Source of the DNA: UBA5078 sp964538025
GTDB taxonomy: Bacteria; Pseudomonadota; Gammaproteobacteria; Pseudomonadales; Pseudohongiellaceae
Assembly (NCBI GenBank): GCA_964538025.1
Contig: CAZICZ010000003.1
Span: 124,001-188,000, forward strand
Direction: 5' to 3'
DNA length: 64,000 bases
The notes under the pieces were generated by a model. The model was not told where the DNA came from, did no database searches, and worked only from the letters and a program-made list of their open reading frames with translations. The translations under genes and the position numbers were made by a program. This document shows positions 34,373-41,837 of this stretch, piece by piece. Each line of letters starts with the position of its first letter. The stretch's first letter is position 1.

Positions 34373-34993
34373 TTACTGCTGTTGCTTACTGGCCAGCCAG
34401 TCCCTGACTTCGGGAACATTGGCGAAGGTCAGCGTGAAATTCGATCCCAGATCCCGCAAGGCGCCAACGGTTGCATCGTTGATACCCGCCTCGACGGAGC
34501 GCAAGGATTCGGTCGGGGTCTTGCCGTAGGAGGTCACCACCCAGTCCGCAATATAGGCACCGTCCGGCCCTAGCAGGCGCATGTTGTATTTCACCCAGAC
34601 TTCATACGCGTCGAGGTGGGTTTTCTGCGGCAATGCCAGCTGAAACTCCTCAATGCGGGGAGCAAAGACCGCATCGACACGCTGCGACTGCGCCTCGGCC
34701 AGATCGTCCAGCACGACCACACGTTCAAACATGGCAGGCAGAATGGAATCGAACAACTGCTTGTGGGTCTGACCGCTGGCGATTCGGTATTCTTCCTTGC
34801 CCGTCTCGGTATATTCGACATACGTGAAGTTGCTGAGTTCCTCGTCGTAATACACCCCGAGGGTGAATGGCAGCGGCCGGATGTTGGGGCTGGGGTAACT
34901 GCCGTTAACGACCAGCGAATTGACGCCGCAGGCAGACAGCGTCAATGCCAGAAAAAGGGCCGCAAGTCGGGTCAGTGATTTCGGATATCCCAC
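34373..34993 (-). CDS. Unknown lipoprotein K (206 aa) of the VWA-ExbB envelope operon
   Basis: Unrecognised. The GTG at 34993 is chosen because GGGAG lies eight bases upstream and it gives a clean signal peptide (SLTRLAALFLALTLSAC, lipobox Cys about residue 20); an open frame continues upstream without a ribosome site. The mature protein has ITR-like beta strands: RPLPFTLGVYYDEELSNF, YEVWVKYNMRLLGPDG and DWVVTSYGKTPTESL, ending SNFTLTFANVPEVRDWL. That pattern recalls small LPS-assembly or transport-auxiliary lipoproteins (YajG/LptE-like sizes), but no motif settles it. It follows the second VWA gene after 77 bases. Confidence 0.74.
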   Translation of the reverse strand: MGYPKSLTRLAALFLALTLSACGVNSLVVNGSYPSPNIRPLPFTLGVYYDEELSNFTYVEYTETGKEEYRIASGQTHKQLFDSILPAMFERVVVLDDLAEAQSQRVDAVFAPRIEEFQLALPQKTHLDAYEVWVKYNMRLLGPDGAYIADWVVTSYGKTPTESLRSVEAGINDATVGALRDLGSNFTLTFANVPEVRDWLASKQQQ

Positions 34994-35070
34994 GTCTGTC
35001 TCTCCCGCGTGTGTTCTGCCTTGGCAGTCGCTTGGTTCGCCTTGGTGTAATGGGAACACAATACACCTTT

Positions 35071-36072
35071 TTACTCAAAACTGTTGAGCCCTACGAAGGT
35101 CCCGCCATTGCGCTGCGTAAGTTCCCGCATCAGGTTTGCAAAGCGGTAGGCACTCTGCCGATAGCGAGGCTCCAGCGCAAAGATGACCGGGAAACCGACC
35201 GCATGGATTCGCACCATCGGGTTGCCCTCGGCGTCCTTGGCATTCAAGCGGTCGATGGTGCGCAGCACCTGCGTAATAGACCCGCCTGGCTGGAAATCAT
35301 CTCCCATGACATAAATGCTGATTTTTCGGTCCGGCGCGTAATACGTGTTGATCGCCGCGGTGACGCCTTCGACCGGGCTGCTGTTGCTGAACGGGCTCCA
35401 GTTGCGCAGGGTATTGATGATGGTGGTACGCCGCGCCGGGGTGTCCGGAATCCACTGTCCACGGAACGAATCAAACATGTAGTCACCCATGTCGTTCATG
35501 ATCTGGATGCCTTTGACATCGGGGTAGACATCCAGGGTATCGACAATGACATCGATCAGGCGCGGCCACGCATTCTGGAACATACTGCCAGAGGTATCGA
35601 TGACAAAAATGATGTATTCACTGTCCACCGGAATCCCGCCCACCAGATTGTTCTTGGCCGTGTAATCCTGCCCCAGCAGGCGCTGCATTTCTTCGGTCAG
35701 TGACTGCTTTGCGCTGGCCAGATTCTGCGCCTCGATGATGCGTTCGTCGGCGATGCTGTTGGAACTGTTGAAGCGCCCCTGCACCGAGAACAGTTCGCGC
35801 CGCAGGTTTGCGATGCGCTCCTGCATGGCGGAAAGCTGCTCGCGTTTGGCATTGAGGTCTGCGTTGACGATACGGGTTTCGCCCCGAATCTCGAACAGTT
35901 GCTGCTGCAATTCACTGATCGGCAGATTCTGGGGAATGTCCGAAGACTCCAGCGTCACTGGCGGCGAGCTTTCCGTGATCAGCAGCAACAGGATCATCGC
36001 CCCAAAGCCGCAGGAGATCACATCGAGGAAGGCAATGCTGGAAGATTCGGTATCGTCGCGTCGTCGTCTCAT
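35071..36072 (-). CDS. VWA protein J with ExbD-like N-terminal helix
   Basis: A 333-residue single-pass inner-membrane protein. Four arginines (MRRRR) precede one helix at about residues 13-33 beginning FLDVISCGFGA, so the N terminus is cytoplasmic and the rest periplasmic. A charged coiled coil spans about residues 55-135 and a von Willebrand A domain about 150-333. The metal-site DTSGS is at 159-163, preceded by the strand EYIIFVI; a later GDD near residue 260 may complete it. The FLDV motif parallels the FIDVM of ExbD/TolR. The start at 36072 (TGATG overlap with the upstream VWA gene) is preferred over a longer frame. It is a paralogue of the preceding gene, and both sit beside an ExbB-like gene. 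Confidence 0.85.
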   Translation of the reverse strand: MRRRRDDTESSSIAFLDVISCGFGAMILLLLITESSPPVTLESSDIPQNLPISELQQQLFEIRGETRIVNADLNAKREQLSAMQERIANLRRELFSVQGRFNSSNSIADERIIEAQNLASAKQSLTEEMQRLLGQDYTAKNNLVGGIPVDSEYIIFVIDTSGSMFQNAWPRLIDVIVDTLDVYPDVKGIQIMNDMGDYMFDSFRGQWIPDTPARRTTIINTLRNWSPFSNSSPVEGVTAAINTYYAPDRKISIYVMGDDFQPGGSITQVLRTIDRLNAKDAEGNPMVRIHAVGFPVIFALEPRYRQSAYRFANLMRELTQRNGGTFVGLNSFE

Positions 36073-37166
36073 CAGGGCCAGTCCCGTGCCGGGCTCAAAA
36101 AGGAGCCCCGTGTCATTTGTGCCAGCTGCCAATAGGCGGCGGAAGCGCTTGGGTCGCCTTCCAGCGGCAACAAGATAATATTGACGGGCGTGCGGTTAGG
36201 CAAAAACGCCACGGCATCGTCGAAGAGCTCGAGCCGGCGCTGCGGAGACACCAGCGTCGCATTGGAAGGTGCGTTCGAGAGCGTCGGCAACCCGTCGGTG
36301 ATCAGGTAAATATTGTCCGGTGGCGGAGACATCTGGGCAGCCGCCTGAAAGACCCTCTCGAGATTTGTGCCCTCGGCGGGGATCAGTTGCTTGACCCGAT
36401 CGATGACCTGATTGAGCTGATCGCGGTCGGCTACCTCGAGCCAGGCGCCATCTGTCCCTTCCAGCACAGCGTTCGTGTCACTGCTGAATCCTAACACCTG
36501 ATACTGACTCGCCACGGGCAACTGACTGCTGATCCACTCCACCGTGCGCACAGCGCGCTGCCATTTCTCAGCCCCCCGCTTGTTCTGATCGGACATGTTG
36601 CGCGTTCGGATAATATTGACCAGCGTTTCGTCGAGCATGCTGGCGGAAGTATCCAAGAGAATCAGCACGCGGTTCCCCCCCAGAAACATGCCGGTGAGGT
36701 ACTGACGATCGCCCTCGCCGACAAATGCGCGAGCATTGGAGCCGGTTTGCTGGATGGCACTGGACTGCAGTCGCAATAATTCTTCTTCTAGGGAGCGGAT
36801 GTCCGCCCGCAATCTTTCGAGATCTTCCTCGCTCGCCACGGTGGTGTTTTCCAGCGCTGCCAATTGTTGCAGGAAGCTGTTGATCTCCTCCTGAATGCGT
36901 GTGGCCATCCCCTGGGCTTCGACAACCTCCAGGCTGACCTCATCGCGTGTATTGCGAATACGCACCAGATTTTCCTGTCCCTCCAGAATTTCTTCCTCCA
37001 GCAGACGTGCCTCCGCCTGCACTGCCGGATCACTGACCTCATTCTTCACTGACACCTGGTGGTCCAGAATCAAAAAAATCAGCACGACCGCACCAAAGCC
37101 GCACGACATGACATCCAGAAATGCCAGGCTCATGGGATTGAATGCGCCACGCCGTTTTTTAGTCAT
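36072..37166 (-). CDS. VWA protein I with ExbD-like N-terminal helix
   Basis: A 364-residue single-pass protein. MTKKRR precedes the helix SLAFLDVMSCGFGAVVLIFL (residues 13-32); Asp18 sits where the proton-path aspartate of ExbD/TolR lies in FIDVM. A long coiled coil runs from about residue 50 to 140. The von Willebrand A domain (about 165-364) has a complete-looking MIDAS: DTSAS at 172-176, Thr267 in EGTNLE and Asp291 in LITDGLPT. By the positive-inside rule the coiled coil and VWA part are periplasmic. The gene overlaps the actin-like gene upstream by eight bases and its VWA paralogue downstream by one. ExbD-like function is inference from the helix and neighbours. Confidence 0.86.
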   Translation of the reverse strand: MTKKRRGAFNPMSLAFLDVMSCGFGAVVLIFLILDHQVSVKNEVSDPAVQAEARLLEEEILEGQENLVRIRNTRDEVSLEVVEAQGMATRIQEEINSFLQQLAALENTTVASEEDLERLRADIRSLEEELLRLQSSAIQQTGSNARAFVGEGDRQYLTGMFLGGNRVLILLDTSASMLDETLVNIIRTRNMSDQNKRGAEKWQRAVRTVEWISSQLPVASQYQVLGFSSDTNAVLEGTDGAWLEVADRDQLNQVIDRVKQLIPAEGTNLERVFQAAAQMSPPPDNIYLITDGLPTLSNAPSNATLVSPQRRLELFDDAVAFLPNRTPVNIILLPLEGDPSASAAYWQLAQMTRGSFLSPARDWP

Positions 37167-38553
37167 CGTGCTCCAGCATCCGAATCAAGGTGATGGGCGT
37201 GTCCACGCCCTGAACCGTGAGCACATCGCCCAGCGCCAATCGCTCCTTTGCGCCAAGGGCACGCCCGTTGCGGGCAAGCAATGCCCCGCCACTGATGATG
37301 TGGTGGTGATGTTCCTTCTCAATTGTCCCGAGCACCTGCGCATCACTTATGGCCTCCTGCACATCCTTGCGCACCAGCATCAGTGAAGGCGACGCCTGTC
37401 GCCGCGTCAGGCAGATCTGCAGGCCGCTGGAGAGGGGCCGCGCCTGATGCTCCAACAGGAGATGTGTCGGGGCAGGAGTGAGAAGGGTATCTGGCGCCGG
37501 GGCGGGATGGGAGTGAGGCGATTTGCGGTGCATCCGGCTGACAAAATGCACACTGCCCTGCTCGCCCCTGAGGACATCCTGATAGCGCAGGCAGGCACTG
37601 GAGACCGCCTCTGCGGCGAGCGGGAGTACCTCGCGCTGCAGTCCTTTTGCCGTGAGCGCCGCCATCAGGCCGGGCAAGCGCTGCAGGCGATCGGAGACCA
37701 GCACGGGAAAGTTTCCGGAGGGGTCCAGCTGCTGCAGTTGCTGCGCGATTTTTTGATAGGCACTTTGCAGGCGCGCCGTGAGACTGCCGCGCGCAAGGCT
37801 GGCTTCGTGCACGGTGGTGTTGTGGCTGAGGCGGATCTGTAGATGCGTGCGCTCGCTCTCGCCTCCCGCGCCCAGGTCGGCCTGCTCCTCCTCCAACCAA
37901 CGCGGCAGGAGGTCCAGCAATTGCTGTTCGGAGTCCGCGTTGTGCTGGGGATTGAATCGGCACTGGGCAATAAAGGCACTGGTCACCAGCTGCAGGAGAC
38001 TTTCACTGAGATTGACCCACCCCGTACCCGGCAGGACCACGACTTCGTCGCGGCGCAGTTCGTTGCCGCTTCGGTATAATCGCGACAACACCATATGATG
38101 CAGGTGAAGATCAGCATGCAGAACACCCTCTGCGTCGGTGTGGTCGATGGCCGCCGCGAGACTGGCATCGACAATTCCGGCCACACGAAACGGACTCTGT
38201 TTCATGAGCCCCAGCAGGATCGCCAGTTGTTCGCGGGTAAAACTGCCGGGAACGGCGAGCACCACATCGCCCTCATATTGGCTTGCGGCGGCAAGGTCCT
38301 GCAGATGCGAATAGGCGAGGTCGGCATTGTGCCGATAATGGGCAACAGGGCGGGCGAAGGGGTCAAGACTCAGTTTATGCCAGAACTGGTTGTAACTGTT
38401 CAGCGGATTGATTCTGCTCTGCGCGCGGGCTGCTTCACCAAAGGCAATCTGTTTCGGCATTACAAGCGCATAGCCGGGACTGCTGATGACGATCCCGCTC
38501 TCATCGCTCATCCGCAATCCCGTGTCATTGAACTCCAGAACCCGCAGTGTCAT
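37159..38553 (-). CDS. Actin/Hsp70-like ATPase-fold protein with FHA-like tail (H)
   Basis: A 464-residue soluble protein without signal or membrane helix. The N-terminal 330 residues look like a divergent actin/Hsp70 fold: LEFNDTGLRMSD (residues 6-17) in place of the DLGTT phosphate loop, GDVVLAVPGSFTREQLAILL near residue 95 matching the Hsp70 VPAYF segment, and GIVDASLAAA at 126-135 matching NEPTAAA. The glycine-rich phosphate-2 motif is not recognisable, so ATP hydrolysis is doubtful. After a Pro-rich linker near residue 350, the last 90 residues end with NGRALGAKERLALGDVLTVQG, reminiscent of an FHA domain. It overlaps the ExbB-like gene by four bases, implying coupled production. Confidence 0.7.
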   Translation of the reverse strand: MTLRVLEFNDTGLRMSDESGIVISSPGYALVMPKQIAFGEAARAQSRINPLNSYNQFWHKLSLDPFARPVAHYRHNADLAYSHLQDLAAASQYEGDVVLAVPGSFTREQLAILLGLMKQSPFRVAGIVDASLAAAIDHTDAEGVLHADLHLHHMVLSRLYRSGNELRRDEVVVLPGTGWVNLSESLLQLVTSAFIAQCRFNPQHNADSEQQLLDLLPRWLEEEQADLGAGGESERTHLQIRLSHNTTVHEASLARGSLTARLQSAYQKIAQQLQQLDPSGNFPVLVSDRLQRLPGLMAALTAKGLQREVLPLAAEAVSSACLRYQDVLRGEQGSVHFVSRMHRKSPHSHPAPAPDTLLTPAPTHLLLEHQARPLSSGLQICLTRRQASPSLMLVRKDVQEAISDAQVLGTIEKEHHHHIISGGALLARNGRALGAKERLALGDVLTVQGVDTPITLIRMLEHDD

Positions 38554-39365
38554 TCGAGTGTTTCCTTCTCAGGCACCTGCAGATAGCGCAGCAAATGTTC
38601 GTCACAATAAGATTGGGTATCGAGAACCAACCGGTCCTGTACAAGCAGGAGTTGGTGCAGAAGGAACATCAACAGGATGCTAGTGACCAGCGCCACAAAT
38701 GTGGAGTTGAAGGCCACCCCAAGACTGACGGTCACCCCCAGAATATCGCCGCTGACGGCCTGATGCGCCTGACTCAGTGCAGCCCCGATCCCCCGCACGG
38801 TCCCGATGAATCCGATGGAGGGAATTGCCCAGGCAATATAGCGTACGATGCTCAGCTCACTGTCCAGGCGATCGGACTCGCTGTTGCAGATGTCCTTGAT
38901 AGTATCGGAGGCATCCTGAATGCTGCGCGTGCTGCCAAAGCGGTGCAGCCCTGACAACAGGGCACGCGGTAACAGGAACGATCGCTCCAGATCCGGCAAA
39001 GCCTGCACCGGCCGCGCGTAATGCCGGGCATCCTCGGGCAGTATGCTGATGCCCTCCGACACCTGAAGAAGTTCGCGATCCAGTAGCGCTCTTTCCTGCA
39101 TGGTGCGACGGGTCTTCATGCCGATAATGCTCAGCGCCCACAGCATCAGAATGATGCAGGTTTCCTGTTCCATGTCGCGCAGGATGATATACATCGAGCG
39201 TTCCGCCACATAACTTTCATCGGCCTCCTGCATCAAGGTCTGCTGCTGCTCAATGTAATCGGCATTCGGCCTGATGACCGCCACATAAACTGCGTGCACG
39301 AGAATCACGACAATGATCAAGGCGAAAATCTGGTAGATCACTTCAGTGAGATAATTCTGCTTCAT
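38550..39365 (-). CDS. MotA/TolQ/ExbB-family proton channel protein (G)
   Basis: A 271-residue inner-membrane protein. An N-terminal helix (about residues 8-32) and a second one (about 70-88) precede a cytoplasmic loop of some 75 residues. The core follows: AWAIPSIGFIGTVRGIGAAL near residues 168-187 and GVTVSLGVAFNSTFVALVTS near 200-222. Pro and Gly in the first and the small/Thr-rich face of the second are the family signature for the proton path shared by ExbB, TolQ and MotA. No tolR/exbD gene of normal form follows; instead two VWA proteins with an ExbD-like helix do. That makes them the probable partners. Confidence 0.88.
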   Translation of the reverse strand: MKQNYLTEVIYQIFALIIVVILVHAVYVAVIRPNADYIEQQQTLMQEADESYVAERSMYIILRDMEQETCIILMLWALSIIGMKTRRTMQERALLDRELLQVSEGISILPEDARHYARPVQALPDLERSFLLPRALLSGLHRFGSTRSIQDASDTIKDICNSESDRLDSELSIVRYIAWAIPSIGFIGTVRGIGAALSQAHQAVSGDILGVTVSLGVAFNSTFVALVTSILLMFLLHQLLLVQDRLVLDTQSYCDEHLLRYLQVPEKETLE

Positions 39366-39408
39366 TCATTAACCCTTTTGCGTGAATGGGTGAGGTGGCA
39401 CGAAGGCC

Positions 39409-39711
39409 TTATATGTCGACGGGGAACGAGGCCCCAAGGTCCTGCGAAAGCTGTTCGGTGGGAATAAAGCGGCCGTTGGCATCCGTCTGCTCTTCATCGA
39501 CCTGCGCGATGTCCTGGGCATTGGGCTCCTGAGGTTCTGCATCGGCACTGGCATCCTCCACCGCCGCGGCATCGCTGGCGGCAGCTTGACCACCGACCTG
39601 TGTGGCATCTGCATTGTCGGCCGCATCCTGAGCGTGCCCCTGTCCCATCGGCAGCAGTACCAGGGACAGCGCAATGAGAAGCATGGAAAGGTTCTTGCGC
39701 ATAACGCTCAT
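39409..39711 (-). CDS. Small exported acidic protein F (100 aa)
   Basis: Unrecognised. A clear Sec signal peptide (NLSMLLIALSLVLLPMGQGHA, cleavage after about residue 27) precedes an Ala/Asp/Glu-rich, low-complexity mature part without cysteines, ending GRFIPTEQLSQDLGASFPVDI. It is strongly acidic and probably unfolded, as expected for a flexible periplasmic linker or adaptor. AGGA lies eight bases before the ATG at 39711, which sits four bases after the stop of the PEGA-SUMF1 gene. It is followed after 43 bases by the ExbB-like gene. Confidence 0.72.
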   Translation of the reverse strand: MSVMRKNLSMLLIALSLVLLPMGQGHAQDAADNADATQVGGQAAASDAAAVEDASADAEPQEPNAQDIAQVDEEQTDANGRFIPTEQLSQDLGASFPVDI

Positions 39712-39715
39712 GTCT

Positions 39716-41833
39716 TCAGTCCTCCAGATACCGCGCGATACGGAAACCCAGATCATTCCGCGCTGTATCACCGAAATCGCGATAGGAAAGGCGCAGTTCG
39801 GTAATGCCGCTGTGCGCCCAGCTTGACCCTTTGATGGTGTGGAATGCACCGGATTCCGGCCCCTGCGGATCGACCTCTACGGCGCTTCCCAAACTAATCA
39901 TGGTGCCGTAGAAGTCATGAACCCATTCGGAGACATTGCCCGCCATGTCGTACATGCCCCGGCTGTTGACAGCAAACTGTCCCACGGGAGCCGTGCCGAG
40001 GAAGGTATCGTCGTAACCTCCGATGTAGGCCCCCATGAAACTGCGGACAGAGGTGTCCGCGAAGTTGCCCGCGCCTTGCGGAGGAGGCATCTGCTCGCCC
40101 CAGGGGTAGCGCAGAACGTTGCCATTGCCATCGGTGCGCGCGGCCCACTCCCACTCGGCCTCGGTCGGCAGGCGATAACCCGAGGCTTCTGGCGTGTAGC
40201 CGACGACGGTTTCACCCTCCACCTTGTAGAAGACGGGCAGTCCTTCCTGCTCGCTCAACCAGTTGCAATACAGGGCCGCATCGTTCCAGGTCACCTGAAT
40301 CACCGGCTGGTTATCCAGATCCAGAGTCCTGCCCTGCAAAACACCCGAGGAATGATCGGGTCGGAAGCGCTTGAACTGGGCGTTCGTGACTTCCGTGGGG
40401 GACAGGTAGAAGGGGCGCTCAAGGCGCACTTCTCGCAGGTCTTCATTGGCGCGACGCCCGGGCTCCCGGCGTGAGGCCCCCATGGTGAACTGTCCGGGAT
40501 AGAGAAGGGTCAAGGTCTGTCCCGCGACGGTCTGGATCACCGGGCGGATGGCTTCCAGTCTGGCCTGCTCGAGCGAGGTGAGCGTGACTCTCAGCTCCTG
40601 CTCCAGCCCGGGGCGCGAGGTAAAACTGCCGGTATAGGGGACGTAGCCCTCCTGACGAATCTCAATGATCTGACTGGCGGCCATCAGCTCCAGGGTCTGG
40701 TTGGCCACGCCTTTGAAAACACCATCGACATACAATTCCGCCTCGGCGGGTTCCGCAATAATTCGCACGGTCGAGGTAATGGGTACCAGAGGAATCGTGA
40801 TGTCCTGCTCTTCATCCGGACGGGTCTCGACACGCCGGGTAGCGGGAGAATAGCCGCTCCGGAAAAGCGTCAGTTCATGGGCGCGCCCGGGGGCCAGTGC
40901 GACTTCCAGCGGCGTTTGTCCCCGAAACTCGCCATTGATGGTGACATTGGCGCCGGAGGGTTGGGAGCGCACAAAGACGAGGCCGTCGGCACGTTCGAGC
41001 ACGACGGGAGGAAGTGTCTGATCCTGCCCTGCAATGATGGTCAAATCATCTTGCCAGGCCTTGTGTGCAGGGAGTTTCAAGGTGAGTTCGTGCTCACCTT
41101 CCAATACTTCAGCCGTGTAAGGCGTACTGCCCAGTACCTGCCCGTCTATCATGATCTCGGCCCCGGGCGGGGTCGTACTGATGCTGACTGCGGCCCAGGC
41201 CGGGGCGAGCGAAATTGAGAGATCATTCACTGTCTGGCGCCCGAGAATGGTGATCTCCTGTGTGGCGGGCTGGTACCGATCCGCCGTCACAGCCAGAGTG
41301 TAGGTTCCCGGCGGAATTTCGAGTGCACGCAAGGGGCTGCGCCCCAGATCAGTGCCGTCCAGTGTCACCACGGCGCCACTGAGCGGCCCGTTCGCGCCAC
41401 TGACCTCAAGATTGACGATACCCGGCAATTCCTGCAGCTCGACGGGAAAATCCTGCGCCTCGGCCTCTCCCACAGTGAAGCTCTGCTCGGCATCGTAGTA
41501 ACCCGTTTGACTGACCCTGACCGTCAGCGTGCCGGGACGCATCAAATACCGCTGTCCGAGCTGGACATGAAACCCGGACAGAATTTCAACGCTGGCGGTG
41601 GGAGGCGTGATCTGGAACGACACCGACTTGGCCGTAAGGACAAACCAGCCGGCCGTCATGGCGATCAGCAGAAACCCCGCGACCACCAGATGAGGCCACC
41701 GCACAGTCAGCAGCGTGCGCCGGCGATCCGGGTCCGGTGGTGTAAAGTCGATCGGGATTATCGGCTCGGCAAAACCGTTGCCGGCGAGAGAATCGTCAGG
41801 AGCTGACGAGGAGTGGGATGAATTTTCCTGCAT
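39716..41833 (-). CDS. Single-pass protein with PEGA repeats and SUMF1/FGE-like domain (E)
   Basis: A 705-residue protein. A cytoplasmic tail (1-47) with a proline-rich stretch leads to one membrane helix (about 49-67). Residues 70-420 hold about five PEGA-type beta repeats, each with a VxIDGxxxGxTP-like core, for example EIMIDGQVLGSTPY at 226-239 and NVTINGEFRGQTPLE near 296-310. Residues 440-705 are a formylglycine-generating-enzyme-like (SUMF1/PvdO) domain: FTMGASRREPG, RLPTEAEWEWAAR at 554-566, GMYDMAGNVSEWVHDF at 626-641 and LGFR at 695-698. The two catalytic cysteines of true FGE are absent (SSWAHSG replaces them), so a binding or scaffold role in the periplasm is more likely than sulfatase activation. 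Confidence 0.85.
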   Translation of the reverse strand: MQENSSHSSSAPDDSLAGNGFAEPIIPIDFTPPDPDRRRTLLTVRWPHLVVAGFLLIAMTAGWFVLTAKSVSFQITPPTASVEILSGFHVQLGQRYLMRPGTLTVRVSQTGYYDAEQSFTVGEAEAQDFPVELQELPGIVNLEVSGANGPLSGAVVTLDGTDLGRSPLRALEIPPGTYTLAVTADRYQPATQEITILGRQTVNDLSISLAPAWAAVSISTTPPGAEIMIDGQVLGSTPYTAEVLEGEHELTLKLPAHKAWQDDLTIIAGQDQTLPPVVLERADGLVFVRSQPSGANVTINGEFRGQTPLEVALAPGRAHELTLFRSGYSPATRRVETRPDEEQDITIPLVPITSTVRIIAEPAEAELYVDGVFKGVANQTLELMAASQIIEIRQEGYVPYTGSFTSRPGLEQELRVTLTSLEQARLEAIRPVIQTVAGQTLTLLYPGQFTMGASRREPGRRANEDLREVRLERPFYLSPTEVTNAQFKRFRPDHSSGVLQGRTLDLDNQPVIQVTWNDAALYCNWLSEQEGLPVFYKVEGETVVGYTPEASGYRLPTEAEWEWAARTDGNGNVLRYPWGEQMPPPQGAGNFADTSVRSFMGAYIGGYDDTFLGTAPVGQFAVNSRGMYDMAGNVSEWVHDFYGTMISLGSAVEVDPQGPESGAFHTIKGSSWAHSGITELRLSYRDFGDTARNDLGFRIARYLED

Positions 41834-41837
41834 GATC

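Noticed and set aside
39716..41833. Sulfatase-activating formylglycine-generating enzyme
   Set aside because: The two catalytic cysteines are missing and no sulfatase gene is near.
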